A stretch of DNA of 7,931 nucleotides from Rhodocyclales bacterium (GCA_021286885.1 JAJTBM010000126.1:1-7931), one strand, 5' to 3'. Positions 1-6,620 are shown, counted from the first letter of the stretch. A program made the numbers and translations. Notes: a model not told the origin generated them from the sequence alone.

Positions 1-112
1 CCTGCACGCTGGCCGGCAACTTGGCCATCAGGTGATAGGCGATACGCTTGACCAGGGCAGCGTATTGGGCCACAAGCTGATCTTTGTCGAGGGTGCCGGA
101 AGCTGTATACAT
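1..112 (-). CDS. fliA: RNA polymerase sigma-28 factor FliA, N-terminal fragment
   Basis: Only the first 37 codons lie in the window; the gene continues past base 1. The translation begins MYTASGTLDKDQLVAQYAAL and continues through VKRIAYHLMAKLPASVQ. This resembles the start of FliA proteins, where a short MYTA-type leader is followed by region 1.2/2 with the pattern LV..YAPLVKRIA.HL...LPASV. FliA directs RNA polymerase to late flagellar, motility and chemotaxis promoters and is held inactive by FlgM until the hook is finished; this is family knowledge. The ATG at 112–110 is preceded by a purine-rich AAAGAG about ten bases upstream. The gene follows the flhG-like gene after 41 bases with no visible terminator, so co-transcription with flhF-flhG is likely. 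Position after flhF-flhG is typical of polar-flagellated proteobacteria and strengthens the call despite the short fragment. Confidence 0.88.
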   Translation of the reverse strand, partial: MYTASGTLDKDQLVAQYAALVKRIAYHLMAKLPASVQ

Positions 113-153
113 GGTGATCCGCTCTTTCTATCTGGTCTGTAGGGCGCCGGTGC

Positions 154-939
154 TCAACCAGCCACGCCGGCCTGGGTGGTCCAGGCACGCAAGCGGCGCA
201 GAAAGGCATTGGCCTCATCCGCCGGGTGACGAGCCCCCAGGGGGGCGGTCATGGCATCCGCCAGGGGGTCACGCTCCACCTCGCCACGCCACACGAGGGG
301 CAGGCCCACATGGCGGGTGGTGTAGTCCTCAAGGCTTGCAAACAAGGCCGTCGCATCGGCCCGATCCCGGGCATGGCTCACGGCAACTTCCAGGGAGCCC
401 GCACCGGCCGAGGCCAGGCACTTGACCCACTGGCAGGCCGCCCGGGCACCGGCACCGCTGGCTTCCACCACCAGCAGTCGGCGCGAAGCGGCGCGCACAA
501 AGGGGCTCAGCCCATCGCTGGCACTGGCGCTGTTGATCAACAGCAGATCGGCCCGGCGCTGAAATTCGGTAATCCCGGTTTCCAGCTGGCCATGCAGATC
601 ACTATCCAGCCAGCGCACCGCCCGGGCCGTGCCGGCCACCGGCACCACCGACAAACCTTCAGCCACGTCCTGGGCCGCATCGGCCGCGCTATGGCCCGAC
701 TGGAGCACGGCCAAAAGATCCGTGCCTTCGGGATACCCAAAGGCGGTCAGCAGGCCGCTGATGGAGCCGGACTGCTCATCCAGGGCCACCACTCGGCGGG
801 CCCCATCGGTGAGGACATGCAGGGTTTCCATGGCGATCTGGCGCGGGTTGCGCCCGGCCACAAACAGGGCCATCACCGGGCAGGGGGTCTGGCGGAACAG
901 GCGGCGCAGGCCGGCGGCTTGGTCGGAGGCATGCAGCAT
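154..939 (-). CDS. flhG: FlhG/FleN-like flagellar number regulator lacking Walker motifs (probable pseudo-ATPase)
   Basis: This is a 261-residue MinD/ParA-type protein, slightly shorter than usual FlhG. FlhG normally binds ATP, dimerises at the membrane and stimulates the FlhF GTPase to limit flagellar number. The N-terminal activator helix is intact: DQAAGLRRLF at residues 6–15. After the first strand (PVMALF, 21–26) the expected GKGGVGKT loop is replaced by VAGRNPRQIAME (27–38), with no lysine and no GKT. The Walker A' position reads VVALDEQSG (50–58) instead of LLDADLG. The Walker B strand reads LLLINSA (132–138), with Asn where Asp is normal. The rest of the fold seems kept: LLVVEASGAGA (155–165) matches the strand after Walker B, and the end (242–256) could be the membrane-binding amphipathic helix. 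The ATG is one base after the flhF stop, with GGGGAGG eight bases upstream inside flhF, so translational coupling is likely. Identity rests on position plus the DQAxxLR motif. I infer loss of ATP hydrolysis, and probably of ATP binding; partner activation may remain. Confidence 0.85.
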   Translation of the reverse strand: MLHASDQAAGLRRLFRQTPCPVMALFVAGRNPRQIAMETLHVLTDGARRVVALDEQSGSISGLLTAFGYPEGTDLLAVLQSGHSAADAAQDVAEGLSVVPVAGTARAVRWLDSDLHGQLETGITEFQRRADLLLINSASASDGLSPFVRAASRRLLVVEASGAGARAACQWVKCLASAGAGSLEVAVSHARDRADATALFASLEDYTTRHVGLPLVWRGEVERDPLADAMTAPLGARHPADEANAFLRRLRAWTTQAGVAG

Positions 940-940
940 C

Positions 941-2629
941 TCAGAGGCCTCCCCGCAGATCGGCCACCGCGCCCTGGGCTGCGTTGGACATCAGGATGCC
1001 GGCCTCGGCCGGATCGAGCCGGAAGGGCGAGGCCTCGGGCAGCTCGCGCAGGGCTTGGCCCAGCAGGCGGGCCCGGTTGGGCAGTTGCAGGTCTTCGGGC
1101 ACGCGCTGGCCGTTGGCCACGTAGAACACTTCGAGCTGGTTGCGAATGGCGGCATCCAGGGCCGGGGCCAGAGACATGGTTTCGTCGGTCTTGGTGAAGA
1201 TCACCCCGGCCAGATCGGAACCACCGTAGGCCTTGATCACATCGTCCAGGGTGTCGCCCCGGGCGGTGGCATTGAGCAGCAACAGGCGGGAAACATCCCC
1301 AGCACCGGTCAGCATGCAGGCCTGCTCGGCCACGTTCTTGTCCCGCTGGCTCATGCCCATGTTGTCGATCAGCACCATGTGCTTGCTGCGCAGCCCGGCC
1401 AGGGTGTCACGCAGCTCCTTGGCATCGCGCACCACAAACACCGGCACGCCCAGAATGCGGCCATAAATGCGCAGCTGCTCGTGGGCACCGATCCGGTAGG
1501 AGTCGGTGGTGATCAGGGCCAGCTTGTCGGCCCCGTGGCGTACCACGCAGCGGGCGGCCAGCTTGGCGGTGGTGGTGGTCTTGCCAACCCCGGTGGGGCC
1601 CACCAGGGCATACACACCGCCCCGATCCACAATGTCGGATTCCTTGCTCATGGCCCGGAAGCGCTGACTCAGGGCGTTGAACAGGAAGCGGCGGGCGGTT
1701 TCGGTGGATTCATTTTCCGGGAAGCATTCGGCCAGCTCCCGGGCCAGATTGGCCGAAAAGCCGGTTTCCAGCAGATCCCCAATCAGCCGGGCCCGCCCCG
1801 GGGCATTACGGCTCAGTTCGCCCCAGGCAAACCCAGCCAGCTGGTGTTCGATCATGGAGCGAATGGCGCTCAGTTCGGTCGCCATTTGGGCATTGCTGGA
1901 TTCCAGCGTGCGGATACGGGCCTCCTCCTCGATCCCGGCGGCCCGCACCCGGCTCGCATCGCGCTCCCGAGCTTCACGCTCCCGGGCCTCCCGCTCACGC
2001 AGCTCCCGTTGTTGCTGCTCGCGCATTTGTTGTTCGCGCTGCTGCTCGCGTTGCTGCTGTTCTCGTTGTTGCAGCTCCCGTTGCTGTTGTTCGCGGATCT
2101 GCTTTTCCCGAGTCTCCCGGGCATCCCGGGCCTGGACGGACTCGGGGCGCAGCGGAGAGCGGGCGGCTTCATCGGCCCCCTTCGCCCGGTTGGCTGCAGC
2201 ATTGAACAGGTCGCGATTCAACTCCACCCGGGGCGGGTTAAACGGCTGCATTTCAGGCTTGGGGGCAGCGGCGGCCGGCGCCGGAGCTGCCGGGGCCACA
2301 GCCGGCTTGCGCGGGCTGGCGGCCTTGGCCAAGGTGTTGCGGAAATCTTCGGCGGGGCTGGGGCTCGGTACCTCCAGGGCAGCCCGGGGCTGGGCTACAG
2401 CCGAAGCAGGCGCCGGAGCCGTCGGGGCTTGAGGTGCGGCAGGCGCCTGGCTGCGGGCGGCCCGCTGGGCCGACTGGAGACTCGCCACTTCCCCCGAGGG
2501 CAGCGCCAGAATCTCCACCCCTCCGTTCATGGCCCGGTTGGACAGCACCACGGCATCGGGGCCCAGGTCTTCCTTGAGAAGCTTGAGCGCCTCGCGGGCG
2601 GTTTTGGCAAAGTAGCGTTTGACGTTCAT
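941..2629 (-). CDS. flhF: Flagellar biosynthesis SRP-type GTPase FlhF
   Basis: A 562-residue SRP/FtsY-family GTPase that recruits early flagellar parts to the cell pole. The N-terminal B domain starts MNVKRYFAKTAREALKLLKE and contains the typical LGPDAVVLSNR (22–32). Then come an Ala/Pro-rich linker (60–125) and a Gln/Arg/Glu-rich helical stretch (171–228). The N domain spans about 245–335, and the G domain follows. G1 is GPTGVGKTTT (344–353), G2 is DSYRIGAHEQL (376–386), G4 is TKTDE (479–483) and the closing motif is GQRVPEDL (507–514). G3 is odd: LIDNMGMSQRD (420–430), where proteobacterial FlhF usually has DTxGMSQRD. The ATG at 2629 has GGAG eight bases upstream (2641–2638). The gene is longer than the roughly 430–500 residues of many FlhF proteins, largely through the linker and the Q/R/E stretch. 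It follows flhA after a 220-base gap with a terminator-like hairpin, and sits one base from the flhG-like gene. Confidence 0.97.
   Translation of the reverse strand: MNVKRYFAKTAREALKLLKEDLGPDAVVLSNRAMNGGVEILALPSGEVASLQSAQRAARSQAPAAPQAPTAPAPASAVAQPRAALEVPSPSPAEDFRNTLAKAASPRKPAVAPAAPAPAAAAPKPEMQPFNPPRVELNRDLFNAAANRAKGADEAARSPLRPESVQARDARETREKQIREQQQRELQQREQQQREQQREQQMREQQQRELREREAREREARERDASRVRAAGIEEEARIRTLESSNAQMATELSAIRSMIEHQLAGFAWGELSRNAPGRARLIGDLLETGFSANLARELAECFPENESTETARRFLFNALSQRFRAMSKESDIVDRGGVYALVGPTGVGKTTTTAKLAARCVVRHGADKLALITTDSYRIGAHEQLRIYGRILGVPVFVVRDAKELRDTLAGLRSKHMVLIDNMGMSQRDKNVAEQACMLTGAGDVSRLLLLNATARGDTLDDVIKAYGGSDLAGVIFTKTDETMSLAPALDAAIRNQLEVFYVANGQRVPEDLQLPNRARLLGQALRELPEASPFRLDPAEAGILMSNAAQGAVADLRGGL
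1946..2119 (-). repeat. Gln/Arg/Glu low-complexity repeat inside flhF
   Basis: Codons 171–228 of flhF encode degenerate tandem units of REQQQ, RELQQ, REQQ and later REREA, built from CAG/CAA, CGG/CGC/CGA and GAG/GAA codons. On the plus strand this appears as repeated gttgttgctgctcg-like blocks. The peptide is predicted to form one long charged helix between the B domain linker and the GTPase N domain. The repeat units are imperfect but close enough to allow length changes by replication slippage, and all visible units are multiples of three bases, so the frame would survive. No function is assigned; a spacer or coiled coil is plausible. Confidence 0.8.
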
Positions 2630-2770
2630 GCTCTGGTCTCCAACGGGACAAGGGCCTGGGGATCAACCCGAAGGGCTTTGGGATGGATGAATTATCCAAA
2701 GCCGGACGCCATACCAATGGCCGGGAAAAGACAGGTTTTGGGGTGTTATTCCAAAGCGAGGCACCCCATG
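2630..2770 (-). promoter_or_regulatory. flhF upstream leader with several inverted repeats; possible promoter
   Basis: This is the non-coding stretch between the terminator-like hairpin after flhA and the flhF start. It holds three inverted repeats: GGCTTTGG/CCAAAGCC arms at 2674–2681 and 2696–2703; GCCAT/ATGGC arms at 2708–2721; and GGGGTG/CACCCC arms at 2740–2745 and 2762–2767. On the minus strand GCTTTGG occurs at 2702–2696 and 2757–2751, with a third copy in the loop of the neighbouring terminator hairpin. A GATAAT hexamer (within the first hairpin loop region, about 2690–2696) resembles a sigma-70 -10 element, but no good -35 lies at 16–18 bases. The flhF ribosome binding site GGAG is at 2641–2638. 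If the upstream hairpin terminates transcription, a promoter for flhF must lie here, but I cannot name it. The stretch matches no riboswitch that I recognise. Confidence 0.35.
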
Positions 2771-2820
2771 AAAACGCCGCCCGGCAGCCCTCCCCAAAGC
2801 GGGAAGGCCGGCGGACGGCG
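2771..2820 (-). terminator. Probable intrinsic terminator or strong hairpin after flhA
   Basis: Thirty bases after the flhA stop, the minus-strand transcript can form a 20-position stem: arm 2820–2801 pairs with arm 2794–2775 around the six-base loop GCUUUG. I count 16 Watson-Crick pairs, three G-U wobbles and one C-C mismatch. The stem is followed directly by UUUUC (2774–2770). The U tract is short (four), so termination may be partial, leaving some read-through into flhF. It would separate flhBA from flhF-flhG-fliA. The same inverted repeat could also act as an mRNA 3'-end stabiliser. Confidence 0.65.
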
Positions 2821-2849
2821 CAGGCACAGGCCTGAAAACTGACCTGCAA

Positions 2850-4931
2850 TCAGGCGTGGGCAGAAATGATGGCGGCAACCCGGATCAGCCGGGTTTCGGG
2901 GACTTCGCTGTTGGCAATGACCTTCAAGGTGGGCACACTGCGCCGCAGAAAGCGGGAAAGCAGCCACCGCAGGGGCGCCGGCACCAGTAGTACGGCCGGC
3001 ACCCCGGCGTCCTCCAGGCGTTGGCACACATTCGCCGTTTCCCGCAGCAGGGCGTCGGCCAGCCCCGGTTCGATGGCCGCATCCTGCCCACCGCCCACCG
3101 CCTGCATCAGCACCCGCTCCAAGCCCGGGTCCAGGGCCATGACCTGAATTTCCCCGTTGCCCGGAAACAAGCCTTGCAAAATGGCCCGCCCCAGGGCCTG
3201 GCGCACCCGGGAACTGAGTTCCAGGGCGTCCTGAATGCGCGGTGCATGCTCGGCCAGTACCTCGATGATGGTGCGCATGTCGCGGATGTTGACGCCCTCG
3301 TCCAGCAGGTTCTGGAGCACCCGCTGGACAGCCGCCAGAGGCAACAGCTTGGGCACCAGATCTTCGACCAGCTTGGGGCTTTCCTTGGCCACATGATCCA
3401 GCAAGGCCTGGGTTTCGGTACGCCCCAGAAGTTCGGCCGCGTGGGTCAGGATCAGATGGTTGAGGTGGGTCGCCACCACTGTGCTCGCATCCACCACGGT
3501 GTAGCCGAAGGCGTGGGCCTGCTCCCGTTGGCCTGCATCGACCCACTGGGCCGGGAGTCCGAAAGCCGGATCGGTGGTTTCCCGCCCGGAGAGGGGGCCT
3601 GTCACCCGCCCGGGGTTGATGGCCATGAACTGCCCCGGATAGGCGGAGCCATTCCCCACCTCCACCCCCTTGAGCATGATCCGGTAAGCATTGGGCTTGA
3701 GCTCCAGGTTGTCGCGGATATGCACCGGCGCGGCCAGAAAACCAATGTCTCGCGCAAACTTCTTGCGCAGGCCCCGGATGCGCTTGAGCAACTCGCCCTC
3801 CTGCCCTTTGTCCACCATGGGGATCAGGCGATAACCCACCTCCAGCCCGAGCACATCCACCGGGGCCACATCAGACCAGCTGGCCTCCTGGTTTTCAGGC
3901 GCAGGCGGTGGCGCGGCAGCAGGCGCATCATCAGCCGCCACCTGGGCCGGACGTTTCGCAATGCGCCAGGCCATGTAGGCAAGTCCGCCAGCCAGCAGCA
4001 GGAACACAAAGTTGGGCATCCCCGGGATCAGACCCAGGATGCCCAGAATGGCGGCGGTGAGCACCATCACTTGCGGGTTGGAAAACACCTGCCCCGCCAC
4101 CTGGGTGCTCATGTCCCCTTCGTCCCCCACTCGGGAGACCACCAAGCCCGCCGCCACCGAGATGATGAGGGCCGGCAACTGGGCCACCAGCCCGTCGCCA
4201 ATGGTGAGCAGGGTGTAGTTGTTGGCCGCCTGGGCCGGCTCCATGTTGTGCTGGAGCACCCCCACAAACAGCCCGCCCACTACGTTGATGAGCAGGATCA
4301 GGATGCCGGCGACCGCATCGCCCCGCACAAACTTGGAGGCACCGTCCATGGCGCCGTAGAAGTCGGCCTCCTGGGCGGTTTCGGCCCGGCGCCGCTTAGC
4401 TTCCTTTTCGTCGATCAGGCCCGCGTTGAGGTCGGCGTCAATGGCCATCTGCTTGCCGGGCATCGCGTCCAGGGTGAAGCGGGCGCCCACTTCGGCAATC
4501 CGCCCGGCGCCCTTGGTGATCACCACGAAGTTGATGACGGTGAGAATGATGAACACCACGATCCCCACCGCCGTATTGCCGCCCACCAGAAAGTGGCCGA
4601 AGGCCTCGATCACCTTACCCGCCGCATCCGGGCCGGTGTGGCCTTCGAGCAGCACCACCCGGGTGGAGGCCACGTTGAGGGACAGGCGCAGCAGCGTCGT
4701 CACCAGCAACACGGTGGGGAACACCGAGAAATCCAGGGGCTTGCGCGTATACATGGCCACCAGCATCACCATCACCGAGACGGCGATGTTGAAGGTGAAC
4801 ATCAAGTCCAGCACAAAGGGCGGCAGGGGCAGCACCATCATCGAGAGAATCAGGATGATGAGTATCGGCCCACCCAATTGGCGGACATTGCTGCTGGCAA
4901 GCAGGGCCTTGAGATCGAATGCGGGCTTCAT
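2850..4931 (-). CDS. flhA: Flagellar type III export apparatus protein FlhA
   Basis: A 693-residue inner-membrane protein, close to the usual family length of about 690. FlhA forms the nonameric ring of the flagellar export gate; its membrane part couples export to proton flow and its cytoplasmic part docks chaperone-substrate complexes. Hydrophobic segments cluster at about 20–60, 70–84, 115–140, 205–225, 242–266 and 288–324. The FHIPEP signature region is clear at 144–171: RIAEVGARFTLDAMPGKQMA followed by IDADLNAG, then the charged DEKEAKRRR (174–182). An Ala/Pro-rich linker (325–350) leads to the soluble domain, with conserved stretches such as LEVGYRLIPMV (363–373) and LVEDLVPKLL (521–530). 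I chose the ATG at 4931 (MKPAFDLK) because AGGA lies eight bases upstream. In-frame starts at 4955 (GTG) and 4940 lack a well-placed ribosome binding site. It follows flhB after 81 bases, probably in one operon. Confidence 0.98.
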   Translation of the reverse strand: MKPAFDLKALLASSNVRQLGGPILIILILSMMVLPLPPFVLDLMFTFNIAVSVMVMLVAMYTRKPLDFSVFPTVLLVTTLLRLSLNVASTRVVLLEGHTGPDAAGKVIEAFGHFLVGGNTAVGIVVFIILTVINFVVITKGAGRIAEVGARFTLDAMPGKQMAIDADLNAGLIDEKEAKRRRAETAQEADFYGAMDGASKFVRGDAVAGILILLINVVGGLFVGVLQHNMEPAQAANNYTLLTIGDGLVAQLPALIISVAAGLVVSRVGDEGDMSTQVAGQVFSNPQVMVLTAAILGILGLIPGMPNFVFLLLAGGLAYMAWRIAKRPAQVAADDAPAAAPPPAPENQEASWSDVAPVDVLGLEVGYRLIPMVDKGQEGELLKRIRGLRKKFARDIGFLAAPVHIRDNLELKPNAYRIMLKGVEVGNGSAYPGQFMAINPGRVTGPLSGRETTDPAFGLPAQWVDAGQREQAHAFGYTVVDASTVVATHLNHLILTHAAELLGRTETQALLDHVAKESPKLVEDLVPKLLPLAAVQRVLQNLLDEGVNIRDMRTIIEVLAEHAPRIQDALELSSRVRQALGRAILQGLFPGNGEIQVMALDPGLERVLMQAVGGGQDAAIEPGLADALLRETANVCQRLEDAGVPAVLLVPAPLRWLLSRFLRRSVPTLKVIANSEVPETRLIRVAAIISAHA

Positions 4932-4946
4932 GGGGCGCATCCTGCA

Positions 4947-4960
4947 CCGGCACACGCCGG
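4947..4960 (-). other. Small hairpin just upstream of the flhA ribosome binding site
   Basis: A perfect five-base-pair inverted repeat, CCGGC-GTGT-GCCGG in the minus-strand transcript, ends three bases before the AGGA that precedes the flhA start at 4931. It lies in the 81-base flhB–flhA spacer. It lacks a U tract and is too small to be a convincing terminator. It could tune flhA translation or be chance in GC-rich DNA. Confidence 0.3.
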
Positions 4961-5012
4961 GGCATAAGGTGGATTAGGCGGTGGGCACGGGGTCAATTCC
5001 ATGGCAAGACGC

Positions 5013-6185
5013 TCAGGGCACGGGGCCATCCACATCCTCGTCCTCCGGCGGCGCGCCCGGATCCATGCCTTCGGGCACCTCCAGCCGGTCGGGGGCTTCG
5101 GGGGGTAACCCTCCGTGGCCAATCCAATGATTAAGCTGATAGACATAGGCCATGACTTCCGCCACCACGGTATAGAGCGCTGCGGGGATCTGCTGATCCA
5201 GCTTGCAGCTGGCGTACAGGGCCCGGGCCAGGGGCGGCGCTTCGAGCACCGGCACCTGATGCTGGTGGGCCAGTTCGCGGATCTTGAAGGCCAGCTGATC
5301 GGCCCCCTTGGCCACCACCACGGGGGCACCACCCTTATCCGGGTCGTAGAACAGGGCTACGGCATAGTGGGTGGGGTTGGTCACCACCACGTTGGCAGTG
5401 GGCACCTGGGCCATCATCCGGCGCCGAGACATGGCGCGCTGGGCCTGGCGAATGCGGGCCTTGATCTGCGGGTCGCCCTCCTGCTCCTTCATTTCCTGGC
5501 GCAGTTCTTCCTTGGACATGCGCAGCTTGCGCTGGTATTCCCAGAGCTGATAGGGCACGTCCACCACGGCTATGAGCAGCAGGCTCATCACAATCAACAG
5601 CAGACTGAACAGCACCAGCCCGGCAAACTCCCCGCTGCTGCGCTGGAGGGGCTGCAACATCAGGGAAAACACATCTTCCCGTTCGCGCCACAGCACCCAG
5701 GCCCCTACCCCACCCACCAAGGCGGTTTTGAGGAGCGATTTGACCAATTCGGCCAAGCCGTGGGTGGAGAACATGCGGGTGATGCCCTGGACTGGATCGA
5801 GCCGGTTGAAGTCAAACTTGAGAGCCTTCACCGAGAAAACCCAGCCGCCCATCAGAAAGGGGGAGACAAAGGCCGACAAAATGATCACCAGTAAAAACGG
5901 GGCCAGGGTGAGCAAGGCATCCAGCCCCAAATTTTCGAGCAGATGCCCCATCGCCTTTGGGTCCACCGACTGGCGCTGATCCAGCTGCAGCCCCCCGCGC
6001 ATGATGGAGAGGAGCCGGGCGAACATCCACCCACCCAATCCGTACAGGGCCCCAATGGCGGCGAGCAGACCGATGAAGGTGGCCAGCTCCCGGGAATGGG
6101 GAATCTGGCCTTCTTCACGGGCCTGCTCCAGCCTTCGCTGGGAGGCTGATTCGGTCTTGTCTTCGTCGCTGGTGTCGGACGACAT
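5013..6185 (-). CDS. flhB: Flagellar type III export switch protein FlhB
   Basis: A 390-residue inner-membrane protein that switches export from rod/hook to filament subunits. The start MSSDTSDEDKTESASQRRLE, followed by QAREEGQIPHSREL, is the classic FlhB N terminus (D.DKTE..T..R...AREEGQ...S.E). Hydrophobic segments lie at about 34–58, 88–113, 150–166 and 187–210. A charged linker with MSKEELRQEMKEQEGDP (223–239) leads into the cytoplasmic domain. The autocleavage site NPTH is intact at 270–273 in VVVTNPTHYAVAL, so the protein should self-cleave between Asn and Pro. The C-terminal tail (about 355–390) is Pro- and Asp/Glu-rich, as in other long FlhB proteins. The ATG at 6185 has GGGGGAGG five bases upstream. 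The gene begins about 50 bases after an intrinsic terminator, so it probably starts its own flhB-flhA transcript, but I could not identify its promoter. Confidence 0.98.
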   Translation of the reverse strand: MSSDTSDEDKTESASQRRLEQAREEGQIPHSRELATFIGLLAAIGALYGLGGWMFARLLSIMRGGLQLDQRQSVDPKAMGHLLENLGLDALLTLAPFLLVIILSAFVSPFLMGGWVFSVKALKFDFNRLDPVQGITRMFSTHGLAELVKSLLKTALVGGVGAWVLWREREDVFSLMLQPLQRSSGEFAGLVLFSLLLIVMSLLLIAVVDVPYQLWEYQRKLRMSKEELRQEMKEQEGDPQIKARIRQAQRAMSRRRMMAQVPTANVVVTNPTHYAVALFYDPDKGGAPVVVAKGADQLAFKIRELAHQHQVPVLEAPPLARALYASCKLDQQIPAALYTVVAEVMAYVYQLNHWIGHGGLPPEAPDRLEVPEGMDPGAPPEDEDVDGPVP

Positions 6186-6235
6186 GCCAGCCTCCCCCGG
6201 TGATGCGGATGACGATCAGCTTAAGGGGACGACAC

Positions 6236-6267
6236 CAAAGAAAAAGGGGCAATCAGATGCCCCTTTT
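6236..6267 (-). terminator. Intrinsic terminator downstream of the DUF3135-type gene
   Basis: A perfect ten-base inverted repeat, AAAAGGGGCA (6267–6258) and TGCCCCTTTT (6251–6242), flanks the six-base loop TCTGAT. On the minus strand it is followed by T, C and then TTT. The A and T tracts on both sides make it potentially active in both directions. It lies 44 bases after the stop of the small gene and about 50 bases before flhB, so it should insulate flhBA from upstream transcription. Confidence 0.9.
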
Positions 6268-6311
6268 AACTGCTTTTCCGTGCACTGCTGGCGGGCACGC
6301 AACCCGCGCCT

Positions 6312-6620
6312 TCAGGTCGCCGGCTGAATACGCTCCAGCAAGCCCCCCAGGCTCTGGGCTTCCTTGCCCAGCTCGCCCAGGCTGGAACCCAGCATGTGCA
6401 GATTGTCTTCCATCAAGCCAAACAGCCGCTGACAGGCCTGGACCGGCGAAGCCGCCATCAGACGGATGCCGTCGATCTGGAACTGCAGCTCGGTGAGCAT
6501 CTTTTCGTGCTCAGGTACCGAGGATATGAAGTGGCGGATGGTTTCTTCCCGGGCCTTGAAATAGGCGGAGGGGTCGGTTTCGGCCAGTTGGCGCCAGTAG
6601 TCGAAGTCAAAATCTTCCAT
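6312..6620 (-). CDS. Small DUF3135-type protein of unknown function
   Basis: A 102-residue protein with no signal peptide or membrane segment. It resembles the DUF3135 family from memory: an N-terminal DFDYWRQLAETDPSAY (5–20), where the family has a 'F..W..LA..DP.AFE' pattern, then LQFQIDGIRLMAASPVQAC (45–63), matching the family's LQFRID..R..A.NPL.AC block, and LFGLMEDNLHML (66–77). The C terminus (75–98) reads as an amphipathic helix. No catalytic motif is visible and no function is known to me. I chose the ATG at 6620: the GGGGAG at 6632–6627 is six bases upstream of it, but directly abuts the alternative ATG at 6626. The gene stands alone between cheA and flhB, followed by a strong terminator. 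This context suggests a chemotaxis or motility role, which is only guilt by association. CheZ was considered for this position, but the length and motifs do not fit. Confidence 0.8.
   Translation of the reverse strand: MEDFDFDYWRQLAETDPSAYFKAREETIRHFISSVPEHEKMLTELQFQIDGIRLMAASPVQACQRLFGLMEDNLHMLGSSLGELGKEAQSLGGLLERIQPAT

Noticed and set aside
2695..2720. Sigma-54 promoter for flhF around TTGGTATGGCGTCCGGCTTT
   Set aside because: The GG and GC doublets are not ten bases apart: the best alignment is off by one base and lacks the TTGC element.
629..2842. Very long plus-strand open frame (737 codons) opposite flhF and flhG
   Set aside because: It lies antisense to flhF and flhG, whose translations carry clear family motifs. 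Its own translation is Gly/His/Gln-rich with no recognisable domain, as expected of a shadow frame in GC-rich DNA.
2630..2849. Cyclic di-GMP or other known riboswitch in the flhA–flhF spacer
   Set aside because: None of the conserved loop sequences I know for these classes is present; the structure is better described as a terminator plus unexplained inverted repeats.
4932..4955. Longer flhA beginning at GTG 4955 or ATG 4940
   Set aside because: No well-placed ribosome binding site precedes either. AGGA is correctly spaced for the ATG at 4931, and MKPAFDLK gives a family-typical length.
3021..4967. Long plus-strand open frame (648 codons) opposite flhA
   Set aside because: Histidine- and glutamine-rich composition mirrors the antisense of flhA's hydrophobic and acidic codons; no domain is recognisable and flhA is unambiguous.
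5115..5894. Plus-strand open frame (259 codons) opposite flhB
   Set aside because: A His/Gln/Gly-rich shadow of flhB with no recognisable motif.
6312..6620. CheZ phosphatase in the slot between cheA and flhB
   Set aside because: At 102 residues it is far too short, and it lacks the CheZ active-site region and the C-terminal CheY-binding peptide.
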